This document shows, one piece after another, positions 35,424-44,236 of a stretch of 64,000 bases of DNA. Position 1 is the stretch's first letter. Every line of letters begins with the position of its first letter. Where the stretch lies: contig CADBHQ010000015.1 in NCBI GenBank assembly GCA_902794535.1, positions 103,797 to 167,796 on the forward strand, given 5' to 3'. The notes beneath the pieces are model-generated. The model saw only the letters and a program-made list of their open reading frames with translations. It had not been told where the DNA came from and did no database searches. The stretch is from Fibrobacter succinogenes (lineage in GTDB: Bacteria > Fibrobacterota > Fibrobacteria > Fibrobacterales > Fibrobacteraceae). The position numbers and the translations under genes are program-made.

Positions 35424-38192
35424 TTATTCATCCATCACGCACATCGCCTGTACCATCGGGTACAAATCTTTGGGGCATTCCACAACACCTGTACCCTTAA
35501 CATCCATTGTAACAGTCCTTATGGTCGTTTCATAGCAATATTGCGTGTCAGTATCCTTTTCGGTACTTGTCCAGAAAATATCGGCATAGATTTCATTAGA
35601 AGTGGAGCTATCAAAGTTAGACCCTTTAAAATACCATCTAATCGGCGAGTCATTTCGCAAATCCAAATAACTTGTTCCATATCTAAAGCCTTTTTCAAAT
35701 TCCATTTCACTCGGAATATGGAATCCTTTAGGACAGAATGCTTTCGCCTGTTCATAAGTCATGTACGTATCTTTGCTGTACATAAGTACTGACACGCTTG
35801 AATCCGGCACCTCTGCATCCGGGGTAGAACCTCGCCAAGTTGCAACTATCCGTTTTTTCCAATTCGCATAAAAATCAGTGAAAGATGCACTCGGGTTTTC
35901 AATAGAACTTAGCATGAGCGAATCTTTTCCACGTTCCCCATGCAGGAACAATCGGCCTCCATAAGAATACGCCGCATAGCTTTTTCCACCAAAATCTACC
36001 TGGCTCAAAATCAAATTATAGAACGGCTGCGTATAGGTCATTTTCCTGATATTAAAGTGATAAACAACCCCGTCTACAGTCGCTTCATAAGTGGAATCAC
36101 CCAAGCTGTTCCCCGCAAGTTTTGAAACATCCAATTTTTTCGGCAACGTATAAGGATCTGTCCCAACGCTTATCTCATCCCATTTATAGACGCTATCCCT
36201 CAGAGTACAGCCGAAGAATCCCCCACGTTCTTTATCCCAAAGCAACAATTTATTCGAGATGGTATCACAAGAACCCAAACTGTCACGATATAGATAAGGC
36301 AGTGATTCTTTGACACTTAAAGTTTTCCATTGGTATTCTTTACAGGTATAATAATACGAACCATACTTTTTGACGACACCACTCAAGGAATCATCGCAAG
36401 CCAGGCCGTCTTTTTCTGGAGGCAACAAAGAATCTTCAGGAACCGTTTCCCACTTTCCATCTTTACATTCGTAGAACACATCGTCATAGACAATCTTCAA
36501 ATTCTCTTGAGGACTTCCGCAGGTATCCTTATTCAAAACCGGCGGAATCAATTCGGCGTCTTCTAGCTTGCGCCAGGTTCTAAAGGCAAAGCAGCCGTCT
36601 CCTTCACATTTTAGCTGTTCACAAATGTAATATGAGCTGTCGTATTCCACGATGCGATTCAAGTCGCATTTATCGTTATAATATTCGGGAGGATAAATTT
36701 CCCGCCATGTGGTATCGTCAATATTGGACCATGTACCTTGGCAAGAATAATACGAGCCATCATGTTCGCCCTTGTAATTGACACTAGAACAGTGCCCCAA
36801 GTAATACAGCAGTGAATCAATCTGGTTCCACCTATTACCAGAACATTCCACAAACAAGCTATCCAACTTTAGCATATCGCCAAAGTTTCCGTACGCACAT
36901 TTACCAAATCGTGCCGTAGCCTTGGCGTCTAAAACCTTGGCATACATTGTATCGCTTTCCAGAAATACTCTTTCTACATACTTATCACTCCAAGCACATT
37001 TGCTGTCTTCGCATTCACAAACAAACAAGGAATCATGAACGTACATGGCCCGGCCATTGTTTTGATCCCTTGAACACTCGCCATATTGGTGATTGAACAG
37101 GGAATCACGCTCGGTAATCACCTCCCATATATGGGATTCAGGCCGGCACGTATAAATCGTATCGTTTCGCTGAATAGATTTGGTGCTATAATAGCTACTC
37201 TGATGTTCGCACATCCCCAAGGAATCTTCCAAGACTGACAACAGGCGCCACTTACTTTGCCTGCTACCGTATTTAACATGACTAGTATACACGAACGTCC
37301 TGCCGTAAAAAGCACTAGCCCTATTCGTGTTGACAACTTCTTTTGTATACCCGCTCGTCAAATCTATTCCATACGCGCGACTGAAAAACTTTTCATCCAT
37401 CCAATACAAATAATTTACAGTATCTTTCGAAACGCTTTTGAAAAGGTAATCGGCCGAGTCTGCAAGAATTTCAAAAGTAGAAAGCCATGCATCAGCCGCT
37501 TCCAAGACCCATGCCGAATCAATCATACCTTTTTCAGCAAACATACTATTGAATTTATTGAAATCCTCATAGAACAAGCTGTCCGAAATTTCATGGCGGC
37601 AATAAACATACGGCAAGAGATCCTGTAACTGCTCTCCATAATAACTGAAGCCATTATATCTTCTTTCATTGACATCGTCTAGTTCTATGTCGAACACCTT
37701 ACCCAATTCTTCTAAAGCTTGATTTTCTGCTTGATTGAAACTTTTTTTCTTATTCTTGACAAAATATTCAATTCGATCTGCGGCTAAAGCTCCATAGATA
37801 TTCAGCCTTAATCTCGAATTGTCATTGGACAGGTGTACATATTGCGCAAATTCCATTTTCTTATTGCCGACAGGAAACACCGTCACAATTTTCACATACG
37901 GATATTCATAATCGCGACTTTCCACAAAGAAATCTGTATCCGAATTCTTTTTCAGCGAAACTTCAAACGAGTCAATCGGATTCAGCTTTTCATCCAGTTC
38001 TATGACACGCATCGCCTCGGGTTTCATCGAAGGCAAGAATTCTACAGAGCCCTCCAATTTTGTCGGCGAAAAAACGCAACCGTTTTCATCTAAACGGAGT
38101 ACAACGCTGCCGTCGTCATCGGAACACGCTGCAAACCACAACAAGGCAAGCAGCAACACAAGTATTCTCATTTTACGCAATTCGTTAATCAT
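35424..38192 (-). CDS. Lipoprotein with Cys/Trp repeats and FISUMP domain
   Basis: A 922-residue lipoprotein (Cys23, LLWFAAC). The start ATG at 38192 overlaps the upstream stop by 8 bases (ATGATTAA), suggesting translational coupling; an internal ATG at 38171 is an alternative. The N-terminal ~250 residues are a tandem paralogue of the upstream protein (LDENGCVFSPTKLEG, LPSMKPEAMRV, KLNPIDSFEV). Residues about 300-720 hold about nine two-Cys repeats with Y-x-C cores and Trp (YYSCQGTW, FYECKDGKW, YYTCKEYQW). The C-terminal FISUMP domain has FCPKGFHIPSEMEFE and ends MVQAMCVMDE. Confidence 0.85.
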   Translation of the reverse strand: MINELRKMRILVLLLALLWFAACSDDDGSVVLRLDENGCVFSPTKLEGSVEFLPSMKPEAMRVIELDEKLNPIDSFEVSLKKNSDTDFFVESRDYEYPYVKIVTVFPVGNKKMEFAQYVHLSNDNSRLRLNIYGALAADRIEYFVKNKKKSFNQAENQALEELGKVFDIELDDVNERRYNGFSYYGEQLQDLLPYVYCRHEISDSLFYEDFNKFNSMFAEKGMIDSAWVLEAADAWLSTFEILADSADYLFKSVSKDTVNYLYWMDEKFFSRAYGIDLTSGYTKEVVNTNRASAFYGRTFVYTSHVKYGSRQSKWRLLSVLEDSLGMCEHQSSYYSTKSIQRNDTIYTCRPESHIWEVITERDSLFNHQYGECSRDQNNGRAMYVHDSLFVCECEDSKCAWSDKYVERVFLESDTMYAKVLDAKATARFGKCAYGNFGDMLKLDSLFVECSGNRWNQIDSLLYYLGHCSSVNYKGEHDGSYYSCQGTWSNIDDTTWREIYPPEYYNDKCDLNRIVEYDSSYYICEQLKCEGDGCFAFRTWRKLEDAELIPPVLNKDTCGSPQENLKIVYDDVFYECKDGKWETVPEDSLLPPEKDGLACDDSLSGVVKKYGSYYYTCKEYQWKTLSVKESLPYLYRDSLGSCDTISNKLLLWDKERGGFFGCTLRDSVYKWDEISVGTDPYTLPKKLDVSKLAGNSLGDSTYEATVDGVVYHFNIRKMTYTQPFYNLILSQVDFGGKSYAAYSYGGRLFLHGERGKDSLMLSSIENPSASFTDFYANWKKRIVATWRGSTPDAEVPDSSVSVLMYSKDTYMTYEQAKAFCPKGFHIPSEMEFEKGFRYGTSYLDLRNDSPIRWYFKGSNFDSSTSNEIYADIFWTSTEKDTDTQYCYETTIRTVTMDVKGTGVVECPKDLYPMVQAMCVMDE

Positions 38193-39939
38193 TTTCTTTC
38201 GACTTCATCCAGTAATACAGTTTTTTGCCTGATTTTTCATACATATCACAGATAAAAATTTCGTCATCATAGATTTTGGCTTCATCTAAATGCGCAGAAT
38301 CGCACGGTTCTTCGTCCACAACAGGCCTAATGACGCTATCTACTGGAACTTCAACCCAATTATTTTTGCAATAAAAATATTTATCATCGTTTTTTTCGTA
38401 GTAATTGGGAGTATACCAATCGCACATATGACCTTTCGCTTCAGGGTATGTAGAGGGTTCCCATTCTTTTCCGCCATAAGTTCTACACTTGTAGTAATCC
38501 CCATTTGGCATCTGAGCATATTCCATTTCGTTAGAACCGTTATTACAAATCCCCATATAATACGACAAAGTATCCACCTTGAGCCACCTATTCCCATAGC
38601 ACCTCACCATGATGCTGTCATCCATCACCTCTTTCGCGTCAACAAGTTCTCTGCAGTCGCCATAACGAAGTGTCGCCAAAATATTGACTGTCGGCGTATC
38701 AAGTACCGTTCCTTTAAAGTCCTTATTCACTACAGACCATCCGCACTTATCAGAATCATCACAGTCGCAAACATACATCGTGTCGTTAAAATAACCGAGC
38801 GAGCCATAAGACCAATAATCCCTTTGGCACTCTGTATATTTATGATTCAATACAGAATCGATGTTGCTTAGCTTTTCCCAATAAAATGATTGATACCGAC
38901 ACAAATAAGCGGCGCCATCATGTTCCGCAAAGTTCCAACCATAATACAAGCAAGTACCAAGCGTATCTTCAATAGCAGTCTGCAGGCGCCATCCACCACT
39001 GTAGCTTTCATAAACAAACATCCGTCCATTATAACGGCTAAGTTCAGTTTTTATTTCTATGGAGTCCTTTTGATTCCAGGAGCGGTTCAATTCGTATGCC
39101 CAATTAAAAAAGGCCGTATCAATATCTGTTAACCCGGAAGACGTATCACGGTTAACGCTTTCAAAATCATACCATTCCATAGTACCAGATGGCAACAGGA
39201 ACGTGGCAAGCCAAGAATCAGCCGCACGCACTTTTATAGAATCATCAAGTGTTCCGTCTTTTGCAAAGGAATCTCGCAATTCCATAAAATCACTGTAGAA
39301 AAGGCTGTCCGAAATTTCATGACGACAAAGAACGTACGGGAACAAATCACGCAGCTCCACATAGTCACTATAGTAAGAATCTTTTTTACCTTGATAAAAA
39401 CTTCTATTTTCAGGAAAATCAATGTCTATCCCAAGCGTTTTTTTAAGTTCCCCGTAAGCCTTTTCAATAGCATCGTTCAAGCTATATTTTTCTTTTTGAA
39501 CCAAAGTTTCAACACGGCCAGAAATTAAGGCACCATAAATATGCAGCTCTATGCCATTATTGTATTTTTCGATACGGTAATACTGGGGAAATTCCATTTC
39601 ATCATCTCCATCCAGCGGGAAAACGGTTACGATTTTCACATACGGGAATTCATAATCCCGCGTGCCAACCGAGAACGAGTTCGGATACCAATCTTCATGA
39701 TCAGCCGGCACGTCAAATGAATCAAGCGGATTCAATTTATTGTCAACCCGAACAATGCGGAATCGATCCGCCTTCATCGAAGGCAAGTAACGCGTGCCCC
39801 CAGATATATCCGTCGGAGAAAAAACAACCCCATTTTCATCTAGACGAAACAAAACCTCTTTGCTGCTTTCGTCTTCGGAACATGCCACAAGGCAAAGCAA
39901 CACTAAAGACGACATTATTATCTTATGCAAAGCAGACAT
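38185..39939 (-). CDS. Lipoprotein with Cys/Trp repeats, no FISUMP domain
   Basis: A 584-residue lipoprotein (Cys20, LLCLVAC). Its N-terminal ~250 residues closely match the downstream 922-residue protein (LDENGVVFSPTDISG, YLPSMKADRFRI, KLNPLDSFDV, and RHEISDSLFYSDF). About six two-Cys repeats follow (YLCRYQSFYW, VRCYGNRW, YYKCRTYGGKEW, FYCKNNW). It stops inside a last repeat (FICDMYEKSGKKLYYWMKS) and has no FISUMP domain, so it is either truncated or a natural stalk-only version. First gene of the lipoprotein cluster; no sorting domain. Confidence 0.83.
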   Translation of the reverse strand: MSALHKIIMSSLVLLCLVACSEDESSKEVLFRLDENGVVFSPTDISGGTRYLPSMKADRFRIVRVDNKLNPLDSFDVPADHEDWYPNSFSVGTRDYEFPYVKIVTVFPLDGDDEMEFPQYYRIEKYNNGIELHIYGALISGRVETLVQKEKYSLNDAIEKAYGELKKTLGIDIDFPENRSFYQGKKDSYYSDYVELRDLFPYVLCRHEISDSLFYSDFMELRDSFAKDGTLDDSIKVRAADSWLATFLLPSGTMEWYDFESVNRDTSSGLTDIDTAFFNWAYELNRSWNQKDSIEIKTELSRYNGRMFVYESYSGGWRLQTAIEDTLGTCLYYGWNFAEHDGAAYLCRYQSFYWEKLSNIDSVLNHKYTECQRDYWSYGSLGYFNDTMYVCDCDDSDKCGWSVVNKDFKGTVLDTPTVNILATLRYGDCRELVDAKEVMDDSIMVRCYGNRWLKVDTLSYYMGICNNGSNEMEYAQMPNGDYYKCRTYGGKEWEPSTYPEAKGHMCDWYTPNYYEKNDDKYFYCKNNWVEVPVDSVIRPVVDEEPCDSAHLDEAKIYDDEIFICDMYEKSGKKLYYWMKSKEND

Positions 39940-40072
39940 AAGTTCTCCATTCCTAAAATATGGTTAGAATTTACATAAATTAACCATAAAACGATTCTTT
40001 AGAAGTCAATTCACCGACAAACAGCCTTTTTCGCTAGATAACTGGCCAAGCCCCCACGGGTTTTACCCGGGG

Positions 40073-41431
40073 TTACTTGTCAAGCGGCAGTATCAAAATA
40101 CGGGATTTCCGTTTCTGGTTGTAATGGTCGCGCTTGCTCTTGGGCAAATCGCTGACCGTACCATCTTCGAATCCGAAGTGGTAGAACCAATCGAGAGCCT
40201 GCGTAGTCAGCAAGAACAACTTCTTGTAGCCCTTCATGCGGCCCACAGAAATCAAGTGGCGCACGATGGCGTCGCCAATGCCCGACTTGCGGTAGTTCGC
40301 GCCCACCGCAATGCCGGCGACTTCGGCCATGCCGTCTTCGAATGCGTGCAAGGCACCACAGCCGTGAATGCTGTTATCGATGCTGTAGACAACATAATCG
40401 TTGAGCTTTTCGGAAATGCTTTCCTGCGTACGCGGCACCAAGAATCCCTTGTCGATGTAGTCCTGCATAATGCGCAAGATATCGGGAATATCTTCGATGT
40501 TCGCGGGCCTGATACTGGAGTACTGGTTGGCGTACACCATGGTACCGTCACCGCGGGCACTGAACACTTCTTGCAGCACGCTGCCCTGGAATTCACCGCT
40601 CAGCAAGTGAACACGGTTCGCACCCGCTTCGCATGCCCGAATGGCGTTCATCAAGTAATCCATCTGTGCAAAGTCAAGCTGGTCGGAATTGAGTTCCAAC
40701 AGTTCCTTTGCCTGATCCACGTCCATAGCCGAAATAACACCCGAATCCGTGGGTTCCAGGTACTTGGTGTTCCGGCCTGTCACAAGGCCTTCGAGCTTGA
40801 TACCATTCTGGTTACCGATAAAGAAGAGCTTTCCGACCTTCATGTACTTGCAGAGTTCGGTCGCAAGTTCGGTAGAACTGATATTGTAAGCGTGCCCGAG
40901 TTTGTTCCAACCAATCGGCGGAATAATCGGCACGAACTTTTCTTCCAAAAGCTGTTCCAGAATATCGCGCTGGATACGTTCGATACGGCCGGTGCGCATG
41001 TAGTCGACACCGTCGATAACGCCCATGCTACGAGCCAGCACCCAGTTGCCCTGAATGCCCCTAAGGCCGCTTGCCGTGAGGTGGCTCATGATATGCTGTG
41101 CAACGCCAAGTGATGCCTGTTCAATGTGGGGCAAGGCTTCTTCGCTTGTAAGACGTACGCCGGCATGGAACGTGGATTCCAGTTCCCACGCCTTGAGCTG
41201 GGCATCGATGCTGTTACGCGTACCCGGCACGATAATAATGCGGATCCCCGCCTTATGCAAAAGCGCAATATCGCGCATAAGCACCGGGAAAAGGGGGTGA
41301 CTCATCAAGTCATCCTCGATTTTCAGCACAAACAGCTGGCCCTTGAAGCGTTCCATATAACCGAACACTTCACGAATGAAACCGGCAACTTCAAAATGTT
41401 GCGAATTAAAGTCAGGCGTTGCGTTATTCAT
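40073..41431 (-). CDS. argA: N-acetylglutamate synthase ArgA
   Basis: First step of arginine synthesis: acetyl-CoA plus glutamate gives N-acetylglutamate in the cytoplasm. A 452-residue two-domain protein as expected for the classical form: N-terminal amino-acid-kinase-like domain (LLHKAGIRIIIVPGTR, FVPIIPPIGWNKLGHAYNIS-type segment) and C-terminal GNAT acetyltransferase (IRPANIEDIPDI, VAGIAVGANYRKSGIGDAIV with the acetyl-CoA loop, LTTQALDWFYHFGF). Arginine feedback usually acts on the kinase-like domain. Monocistronic; a GC-rich hairpin overlaps the 3' end but lacks a T run. Confidence 0.94.
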   Translation of the reverse strand: MNNATPDFNSQHFEVAGFIREVFGYMERFKGQLFVLKIEDDLMSHPLFPVLMRDIALLHKAGIRIIIVPGTRNSIDAQLKAWELESTFHAGVRLTSEEALPHIEQASLGVAQHIMSHLTASGLRGIQGNWVLARSMGVIDGVDYMRTGRIERIQRDILEQLLEEKFVPIIPPIGWNKLGHAYNISSTELATELCKYMKVGKLFFIGNQNGIKLEGLVTGRNTKYLEPTDSGVISAMDVDQAKELLELNSDQLDFAQMDYLMNAIRACEAGANRVHLLSGEFQGSVLQEVFSARGDGTMVYANQYSSIRPANIEDIPDILRIMQDYIDKGFLVPRTQESISEKLNDYVVYSIDNSIHGCGALHAFEDGMAEVAGIAVGANYRKSGIGDAIVRHLISVGRMKGYKKLFLLTTQALDWFYHFGFEDGTVSDLPKSKRDHYNQKRKSRILILPLDK

Positions 41432-41444
41432 GGTTAATAAAGTA

Positions 41445-41478
41445 GAAAAAACAAACGCGGCCCCGTAGGACCGCGTTC
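41445..41478 (-). terminator. Terminator of nuoA
   Basis: AACGCGG and CCGCGTT pair with a loop around TACG; on the minus strand it continues into TGTTTTTT. It lies 35 bases after the nuoA stop. Confidence 0.85.
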
Positions 41479-41512
41479 GTTTAGTTGAGATAGAATATTC
41501 TTTTCTCGAATC

Positions 41513-41905
41513 TTAGTCTTGGATTCGAGTCCAGTTGAGGATTCCCTTCTTGACCAGGTAGATATAGCCTGCTTCAAGAATCACGAGGAATCCGAGCAAC
41601 ACGAACAGCAAGTCCCAGCCGCCCTTGAGGAATTGAACGGTCCAGGGATAGAGGAACGCCACTTCAAGGTCAAAGACCAAGAACAACATGGCGACCATGT
41701 AATACTTCACGGGATATCGTTCGCCCGAAGTACCGGAAACGTGTGCGACACCGCATTCGTAAGACGTACCTTTGATCGAAGTCCCCTTGATTTTGCCCGG
41801 GTGCAAGAACCAGTTTGCCAACAAAAGGGCTGTAGGAACAACGAGTGCAAGAACCACGAGGATGGTCATCGCAAAAGTGGTATCAAAGATTTCTACGTTC
41901 GTCAT
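41513..41905 (-). CDS. nuoA: NADH-quinone oxidoreductase subunit A
   Basis: Small membrane subunit of respiratory complex I. The start at 41905 gives 130 residues (41920 would add five). Three membrane helices; family motif KGTSYECGV with the conserved Glu-Cys, YYMVAMLFLVFDLEVAFLYP with the charged residues in helix 2, and a third helix near FVLLGFLVILEAGYIYL. In most genomes it opens the nuo operon; here it stands alone with its own terminator and no other nuo gene within the window. Confidence 0.93.
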   Translation of the reverse strand: MTNVEIFDTTFAMTILVVLALVVPTALLLANWFLHPGKIKGTSIKGTSYECGVAHVSGTSGERYPVKYYMVAMLFLVFDLEVAFLYPWTVQFLKGGWDLLFVLLGFLVILEAGYIYLVKKGILNWTRIQD

Positions 41906-41973
41906 AGTGACGACAAACATAGTAAAAATCTTTTTTCTCGTTAAGTCCCAAAATGTAAACTATATTTACAGGC

Positions 41974-42864
41974 ATGAAAAAGATCACTACATTTTTGGGA
42001 TGTGTGGGTGTGGTGTGCTTATTCTGGGGGTGTTCGTCCGATAGCGATATCTTGACCCCGGGAGGATCTCTTGGCGAAGAACCTATGCCTTCTTCTGCAA
42101 GCAATCCGAGCTCGGTTCCTTCGTCGGCTGCAATTTCTCCTGCAACAAGCTCTTCCTCCATTGGCAATGCTACCCCGAACCCGACTCCCTCGTCCGGTGA
42201 AGTAAAGCATGATACATTGACTAAACAAGTCTTTATTCGCAAAGGCATCGATTCAGTCGTTGTTCCGTATTCTAGCAGTTCTCCGGCATTCTGCTGGACC
42301 GAAGAATGCAGAGCAAATCCGCCTGTAATTGCCTCGTCTTCTTCTGCCTTGGTCATCGATATTGGCATGTCGGTCGAAGCTCAAGACCCGCCTACTGTTA
42401 GCGGCAATACCATGACAGACAACCGCGATGGCAACAGCTACAAGCTGCAAACCGTTGCCGGCAAGCTCTGGATGGCCGAAAACATCAAGTACAAGACCAG
42501 TTCGGGACTTTTCTGTGAAGATGGCGAAGGAAAAGATGTTTGTGCCACTTATGGTGGATTCTACACCTATGCCGCAGCACAAAGAGCATGCCCCGGTGAA
42601 TGGAGACTTCCGACTCCCGCCGAAATTGTCGCCGCCAACGATGTCGTGGGCCACGACTGGTGGACCGTCGGTGGCAGATTCAAGGTCGCTTCCAGCGGAG
42701 AATCCGAAGGATACGGCCTTGCCAAGGAACAGGGCTACCTCTGGCTTGAAAGCGATGGTGAAAACAACGCCTGGCGCGTCGAGGACTATTCCGAAAAGAA
42801 ACTCGAAGAACTGACTTCCGCAGCAGACCGCGCATTCAACGTACGCTGCGTCAAGGCAAATTAA
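41974..42864 (+). CDS. FISUMP-domain lipoprotein with Ser-rich linker
   Basis: A 296-residue lipoprotein (Cys20, VCLFWGC). Residues 21-125 are Ser/Pro/Ala-rich linker (SSASNPSSVPSSAA and similar), and the C-terminal FISUMP domain covers about 140-296: MTDNRDGNSYKLQTVAGKLW, MAENIKYK, CATYGGFYTYAAAQRACPG, WRLPTPAEI, ending FNVRCVKAN. The Ser linker resembles those in other Fibrobacter surface enzymes and lipoproteins. Divergent from nuoA, with its own terminator. Function of the domain unknown. Confidence 0.87.
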   Translation: MKKITTFLGCVGVVCLFWGCSSDSDILTPGGSLGEEPMPSSASNPSSVPSSAAISPATSSSSIGNATPNPTPSSGEVKHDTLTKQVFIRKGIDSVVVPYSSSSPAFCWTEECRANPPVIASSSSALVIDIGMSVEAQDPPTVSGNTMTDNRDGNSYKLQTVAGKLWMAENIKYKTSSGLFCEDGEGKDVCATYGGFYTYAAAQRACPGEWRLPTPAEIVAANDVVGHDWWTVGGRFKVASSGESEGYGLAKEQGYLWLESDGENNAWRVEDYSEKKLEELTSAADRAFNVRCVKAN

Positions 42865-42885
42865 CCCCAGCTATTAACCAATAGA

Positions 42886-42919
42886 AAAACCCGGGCTTTG
42901 AAGCTCGGGTTTTCTTTTA
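42886..42919. terminator. Terminator between lipoprotein and zapA genes
   Basis: A perfect 13-bp stem (AAAACCCGGGCTT with AAGCTCGGGTTTT, one G-U pair) with a 2-base gap, followed by TTTCTTTT. It lies 22 bases past the lipoprotein stop and can also serve zapA from the other side. Confidence 0.88.
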
Positions 42920-42935
42920 CACTTTTTAAGGCTTA

Positions 42936-43250
42936 TTAAAGCCGATCGACATTGTCCATGCCTTCGTCCAACAAGAGCGAGAGGTTCTGGACTTCCTTTT
43001 CCATCGAGTCGTAATAGATTTTCGCGCGACCCAGTTGCTTGCGGAGTTCCATGATTTCGGACATAAGCTCCACGGCAAGCAAAGCCATGCGCTTACGGTT
43101 GTCCATCTGGAACTTTGCCGAGCGATCAAAACGCTGGTTGATGTTTTCCACAATGTCATTCAGTTCCGCATCGGGCAAGTCGGTGCGAATCTGAATGCTT
43201 TCCTGGGCAACGGAAATGGTTACCGATTTCAAAGGTTCGATACTAGCCAT
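42936..43250 (-). CDS. zapA: Cell division protein ZapA
   Basis: A 104-residue FtsZ-ring-associated protein. The N-terminal globular part (VTISVAQESIQIRTDLPDAE) is followed by VENINQRFDRSAKFQMDNRKRMALLAVELMS-type helix spread over residues 34-65 and a C-terminal coiled coil (LRKQLGRAKIYYDSMEKEV). This is the usual ZapA layout and length. It follows 43 bases after a coiled-coil gene that resembles ZapB, which suggests a division-ring gene pair. Confidence 0.9.
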   Translation of the reverse strand: MASIEPLKSVTISVAQESIQIRTDLPDAELNDIVENINQRFDRSAKFQMDNRKRMALLAVELMSEIMELRKQLGRAKIYYDSMEKEVQNLSLLLDEGMDNVDRL

Positions 43251-43293
43251 TATTTTATCCCTACGCCGAATGGATCATCGTCCATCAGCATCC

Positions 43294-44166
43294 TTATCCG
43301 AAAAAACTTGTCTGCGAGCCCTCCTGCTTGCTCGCGAACAAATCGTTGTCTTTTTCATCGGCCCCATGAACTTCAATCGACGGAACATCCTCTTCGGATT
43401 CCTGTTCCTGCGAAACGGATTCGTCTACCTGAGGTTCTTCCACAGATTCTTCGGCTTCCGAATTTTCCGCAGTCACGTCTTCGAATACGAGATCTTCGTC
43501 GGAAGTTGCCGGCTCTTCAGTCGATTCCTCAGCAACCGGTTCTTCGGCAGCAGGGGCGGGATCGCCACTGTCCAGGGCAATGTCTGTACCCAGTTCGCTT
43601 TCGATAGTTGCAACCAGCTGGTTGAACTTTTCCTGGGCTTCTGCAATTTCTTCGTTCTGGGCCTGCAGCTGTTCGTTCAGGCTATCGACCAAGGCGCTCT
43701 TTTCAGAAAGCTGTTCCATCAGCTTTGCAATGGTCGCATCCTTTTCGGCCACCTGAGTGTTGAGCGCATTTACCGTTTCGGCCCTTTCGTTAATCTGGCC
43801 AGTCAGCATATCCTGACTGTTCGTAAGATCACGAATCTTGGATTCCAGACTTTCGATGCAGCCGTCTTTTTCGACCAACTGCTGACCAAGCACTACCGTC
43901 TTTTCGTTAAGCACTTCGATTTCGGAAGCCTGCTTGTTCAACATGTCCTGCTGGGCTTTTGCCTGATTTGCACGGGCATCAAGGGCTGCCTTGCAGTCAG
44001 CAAGGTCGTGCTTGGCCGATTCAAGCAACAGGGTCTTGTCTTGCGCCAAAGCCTGGACCTGAGATAAATCACGCTTGATTTTTGCATTTTCTTCTTTGAG
44101 GGCTCGGACCGTTCCCAAGACACCCTCAATTTTTTGAGATAAAACACTCATTTTTTCTAAATTCAT
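43294..44166 (-). CDS. Long ZapB-like coiled-coil protein
   Basis: A 290-residue cytoplasmic protein with no signal peptide. Residues 1-190 are an almost continuous coiled coil; the first 35 (LSQKIEGVLGTVRALKEENA) resemble the start of ZapB, a small division-ring coiled coil of about 80 residues. The C-terminal ~100 residues are very acidic (EEPVAEESTEEPATSDEDL) and end in TSFFG. GGAG lies 5 bases before the ATG. It is upstream of zapA in one transcript. A structural role with ZapA at the division ring is inferred from context; the long coil and acidic tail are unusual. Confidence 0.72.
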   Translation of the reverse strand: MNLEKMSVLSQKIEGVLGTVRALKEENAKIKRDLSQVQALAQDKTLLLESAKHDLADCKAALDARANQAKAQQDMLNKQASEIEVLNEKTVVLGQQLVEKDGCIESLESKIRDLTNSQDMLTGQINERAETVNALNTQVAEKDATIAKLMEQLSEKSALVDSLNEQLQAQNEEIAEAQEKFNQLVATIESELGTDIALDSGDPAPAAEEPVAEESTEEPATSDEDLVFEDVTAENSEAEESVEEPQVDESVSQEQESEEDVPSIEVHGADEKDNDLFASKQEGSQTSFFG

Positions 44167-44236
44167 TTCTGCTCCGTCTAATGAGTTTTAGAACTTTAAC
44201 AATATTAAGATAACTAAATTTTTTCACAAAAACCAA

